DNA from: Nocardia iowensis
GTDB taxonomy: Bacteria > Actinomycetota > Actinomycetes > Mycobacteriales > Mycobacteriaceae
DNA: 64,000 nt
Assembly: GCF_019222765.1 (NCBI RefSeq)
Contig: NZ_CP078145.1
Coordinates: 8,742,001-8,806,000, forward strand
Reading direction: 5' to 3'
Under the pieces are notes generated by a model, which was given only the letters and a program-made list of their open reading frames with translations, was not told the DNA's origin and made no database searches. The translations under genes and the position numbers were made by a program. Within the stretch, counting starts at the first letter, position 1; every line of letters starts with the position of its first letter. Shown here piece by piece: positions 62,001 to 64,000 of this stretch.

Positions 62001-62557
62001 GTCTTGTCCGTGGTGTGCTCGAAGTAGACGCCCGGCGAGCGCACCAGTTGCGAGACGACGACGCGTTCGGTGCCGTTGATGATGAACGTGCCCTTGTCGG
62101 TCATCATGGGGAAATCACCCATGAAGACCGTCTGGCTCTTGATCTCACCGGTGTTGTTGTTGATGAACTCCGCGGTGACGAACAACGGCGCCGCGTAGGT
62201 CATGTCCTTGTCTTTACATTCCTCGATCGAGGCCTTGACCTCCTCGAAACGGGGTTCGGAGAGCGTCAGCGACATCGTCGCGGCGAAGTCCTCGATCGGG
62301 CTGATCTCGTCGAGCACCTCCGCTAATCCGCCCGCGGCCGATTCGCCGCGCACCGCTGCCCGTTCGCGCCAGGCAGGCGCGCCGATCAGCCATTCGAACG
62401 AATCGGTCTGGATCTCCAATAAGCCCGGAACATCCAGGGGCTCACGGAGTTTGGCGAATGAGACCCGCTTCGGCGCCCCAGCGATCGCACTATCGGCGGG
62501 TATAGCGGCATTGCCCTTGGTCTGACTCGAGACTGCCAAGATGCGTCCTTCCAGCAC
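59042..62557 (-). CDS. rpoB2: RNA polymerase beta subunit, RpoB2-type with altered rifampicin region
   Basis: About 1,171 residues, full length for an actinobacterial beta subunit (GTG 62557, [12 protein letters not shown]; the frame is open to 62590). [29 protein letters not shown] is the N-terminal hallmark and SVEDLPG the C-terminus. In E. coli numbering the rifampicin region (about 61208-61288) differs from the usual actinobacterial one at 511 Met, 513 Val, 515 Leu, 517 Glu, 518 Arg, 522 Ala, 523 Ser and 526 Gln. Positions 513 and 526 are known resistance sites. No rpoC follows, whereas the main rpoB is always followed by rpoC. This matches Nocardia rpoB2, a second beta subunit linked to rifampicin resistance. 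The gene is solitary, ending at the shared terminator. Confidence 0.93.
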   Translation of the reverse strand: MLEGRILAVSSQTKGNAAIPADSAIAGAPKRVSFAKLREPLDVPGLLEIQTDSFEWLIGAPAWRERAAVRGESAAGGLAEVLDEISPIEDFAATMSLTLSEPRFEEVKASIEECKDKDMTYAAPLFVTAEFINNNTGEIKSQTVFMGDFPMMTDKGTFIINGTERVVVSQLVRSPGVYFEHTTDKTTDKDLHSVRVIPSRGAWLEFDIDKRDTVGVRIDRKRRQPVTVLLKALGWTSAQITERFGFSEIMTTSLAKDNTPGTDEALLDIHRKLRPGEPPTKESAQTLLENLFFKEKRYDLARVGRYKMNKKLGIHTGEIIGSRVLTEEDLVTIIEYLLRLHGGERVMTAPGGIEVPVEVDDIDHFGNRRLRTVGELIQNQIRVGLSRMERVVRERMTTQDVEAITPQTLMNIRPVVAGIREFFGTSQMSVFLDERNPLASLTQKRRLSALGPGGLTRERAGLEVRDVHYSHYGRMCPIETPEGPNIGLIGYLSAYARVNPFGFIETPYRKVVDGKVTDEVDYLSADQEDLHVVAQANESLDAEGRFVDARIVVRRKNSEVELVDSAEVDYMDVSPRQMVSVATAMIPFLEHDDANRALMGANMQKQAVPLIRSEAPLVGTGMELRAAIDAGDLVVNEKSGVVEEVSADYVTVMADDGTRKSYLMRKFARTNQGTCANQRPIVDEGQRVESGQVLADGPSTENGEMALGKNLLVAIMPWEGHNYEDAIILSQRLVEEDVLTSIHIEEHEIDARDTKLGAEEITRDIPNVSDEVLADLDERGIVRIGAEVRDGDILVGKVTPKGETELTPEERLLRAIFGEKAREVRDTSLKVPHGESGKVIGIRVFSREDDDDLPPGVNELVRVYVAQKRKIQDGDKLAGRHGNKGVIGKILPTEDMPFMPDGTPVDIILNTHGVPRRMNIGQILETHLGWIGKAGWDIQLTDGTRPDWAKRLPEELLSAAPDTNLATPVFDGAREEELAGLLASTLPNRDGDVMVGTDGKSTLFDGRTGEPFPYPIAVGYMYILKLHHLVDDKIHARSTGPYSMITQQPLGGKAQFGGQRFGEMECWAMQAYGAAYTLQELLTIKSDDIVGRVKVYEAIVKGDNIPEPGIPESFKVLLKELQSLCLNVEVLSAGSAIELDQGDDEELDRTAAKLGITLSRNESASVEDLPG

Positions 62558-63074
62558 CTCGCGCCGCCCACGCGTTCGCGCGGTCGTCACGGTATCTGCT
62601 TGTCCTGTGGGCTGTATTCACATTGCGCGCCGACCGGACGCCGCCCGAACATGACTCGACAACAACGGGTAGCCGGTGACACGCAGACAGTGTCACTTTC
62701 TACAGTCATTTCGTATTTCGAGAGTTGGACAGCACTCGCCCCGGTGCGAAGTCCTAAATTACACGCCAACTCGACCGATGTCGAGGGCATAAATAAAGAG
62801 ACATCGCATTTCCCGATGCCTTCCTATATTGATAATGACATCCCAATACGCCATTCGTCAAGACTATTAGCGGTAATCCGCCAATGCATTCACACCGGCG
62901 GTGCTGCCTGCACCTCGGGCGCGGCAGGCCTTCTCCGGCCTGGCCGCAACCAGTTCGTCGAGCGCGTCGAGGCAACGCCGCCCATCACTCTGGCCACATC
63001 ACCGGCGATGCCACGCGCGGTGGGCCCGCGTCGGCGTCGAATCCGCCTGCGGCTCCAGCCCATACAGTCACCGC
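62558..63074. other. rpoB2 / hypothetical gene divergent region
   Basis: A promoter region without a gene. It is unusually AT-rich between about 62700 and 62880 for this genome. It carries a perfect 7-bp inverted repeat at 62676-62696. No RNA gene was recognised. Confidence 0.55.
62676..62696. promoter_or_regulatory. Inverted repeat GTGACAC-N7-GTGTCAC upstream of rpoB2
   Basis: A perfect 7-bp inverted repeat with a 7-base spacer lies about 120 bases before the rpoB2 start, in the region where its promoter is expected. It is a good operator candidate for control of this second beta subunit. Confidence 0.5.
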
Positions 63075-63902
63075 ATGGACAAGCGCACGATCCGCATTCT
63101 CGACGCCGCATATCGCCCGAGGGCAAAACTCTGGGACTCCGCGCTGGGCGAAAGCGTGGTCGACGAGAACGCGCTGCCTGCGGCGGATCGGGCGTACTTG
63201 GATTCCGTCGGCATCGTGGTCAACGACTTCGTGACCTGGGATCACGACGAACAGGTCGGGCGGGCGGCGAAGCTCGACTGGCGGCAGGTCGCCACCGCCT
63301 TCGTGGCCGGGGTCGGTGGCAGTGCGCGGCGCGGACTTCCGGTGCTCGACGGCTACGTGTGGTGTGCGAAGCTGCCCGAGCACAGCTACCGGACCATCCC
63401 CGAACTGCGCGCCTGCGGAATCTGCGGAGCGAACCAGAGCAACACCGTCGACCGGACCGAGCTGCGGCTCCGATTCTGGCAGGGCCAACCGTGGTCGAAT
63501 CTCATCGGTGCGACGATCAATCTCGCGGAGTTCGGCACGCTGGCGCCGATCACGCCGACACCGGAGGACCGCCAAGTGTTCGACGCGATGTTGGACGTGC
63601 TGTCCGCGGCGCCGGTCGAGGTGTCGCCCAGTGGCGCGGTCGTGCTGCTCGGACAGGCGAAGGTGATCCCGAAATCGAATGCGGGCCTTCGTTACCGCAT
63701 TTTGGAGGGGCTGGCCGACGTCGGTGTACTACCGCAGCCCGCGGTCGGCCTGCGCACAGATCTGTGGGTGGACGTCCAGGAACATTCCCGCGCTTGGGCC
63801 ACCCTCGGGCGTTCCCATCGCTCCGATGTTCCGATGCCTCTTGCCGCATGGAACGGGGCCCACGGTGTGGATCGACAACGAGCGGCCGAGCTGTTCGGAT
63901 AA
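63075..63902 (+). CDS. Hypothetical protein (275 aa) next to rpoB2
   Basis: Family not recognised. ATG 63075 gives MDKRTIRILDAAYRPRAKLWDSALGESVVDENALPAADRAYLDSVG. A CGICGANQSN pair of cysteines is near residue 115, and the later regions NLAEFGTLAPITPTPEDRQVFDAMLDVL and KVIPKSNAGLRYRILEGLADVGVL are ordered and well conserved-looking. There is no signal peptide. It is divergent from rpoB2, so they may share regulation, but this is inference. The frame open upstream to 62901 lacks coding character. The last 98 bases of the window hold no further gene. Confidence 0.7.
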   Translation: MDKRTIRILDAAYRPRAKLWDSALGESVVDENALPAADRAYLDSVGIVVNDFVTWDHDEQVGRAAKLDWRQVATAFVAGVGGSARRGLPVLDGYVWCAKLPEHSYRTIPELRACGICGANQSNTVDRTELRLRFWQGQPWSNLIGATINLAEFGTLAPITPTPEDRQVFDAMLDVLSAAPVEVSPSGAVVLLGQAKVIPKSNAGLRYRILEGLADVGVLPQPAVGLRTDLWVDVQEHSRAWATLGRSHRSDVPMPLAAWNGAHGVDRQRAAELFG

Positions 63903-64000
63903 CTAATAGTTTCGCGCGCTAGCAAAATTCCCCGATGCCCCCATTTCCATGGGCAATGCCGACCGGGCGTGACCGAGCTGTGCTGTTCGTCGCCTTATGG

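Overview
The window is high-GC actinobacterial DNA and most likely comes from a Nocardia or a close relative. Three things point there. First, a mycobacterial-type gene order is preserved: ino1 - PadR regulator - DUF5318 - ponA - GT87 protein, and later rpsF - ssb - rpsR - rplI - dnaB. Second, there are many DUF3558/WXG-type and Mycobacteriales-type proteins. Third, there is a stand-alone rpoB whose rifampicin-binding region is altered, as in the Nocardia rpoB2 genes. No tRNA, rRNA, CRISPR array or intact transposase gene was seen.

Layout. 1-11 kb: the end of a sugar ABC ATPase, small secreted and unknown proteins, an HxlR regulator divergent from a thiolase, two membrane proteins, menC, a zinc-metallohydrolase/DUF2786 pair, and an LpqY-SugA-SugB type trehalose importer. 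11-21.6 kb: two paralogous class A penicillin-binding proteins, a tandem pair of GyrI-like effector-binding proteins, ino1 with its PadR regulator, a DUF5318 protein and a GT87-like membrane protein. 21.6-37.6 kb: a large Ter (tellurium-resistance-like stress) island. It holds a TerD protein with an FtsK-like C-terminal half, a double-TerD protein, three AIM24 proteins, a secreted SGNH hydrolase, a frameshifted sugar epimerase, and a tightly overlapping operon (coiled-coil protein, HpcH/CitE-like lyase, fused double phosphoribosyltransferase/PELOTA protein, HAD phosphatase). Divergent from that operon are TerD, a TerC/DUF475 membrane protein and a TerA-like protein. 37.9-43.9 kb: an esterase, a giant SARP-type regulator and a second GT87-like protein.

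44-47.8 kb is the housekeeping block rpsF-ssb-rpsR-rplI-dnaB. 47.8-54.5 kb is accessory DNA. It holds a DUF6461 gene bracketed by imperfect inverted repeats, a DUF1062 gene, a small gene preceded by a duplicated fragment of itself, and a DUF3558 lipoprotein/WXG-like protein/partner/membrane protein cassette. 54.5-59 kb carries RidA divergent from an HxlR regulator, a secreted GH1 glycosidase, an ECF sigma factor with its YCII (DGPF) partner, and a DUF1330 protein. 59-62.6 kb is rpoB2, without rpoC, followed by a hypothetical protein.

The most notable systems are the Ter island, the orphan rpoB2, and the repeat-flanked cassette near 48-49.3 kb. The Ter island fits the published prediction of a nucleoside-like metabolite pathway coupled to metal/stress sensing, here joined by AIM24 genes. 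All family calls come from reading motifs; no database search was run.
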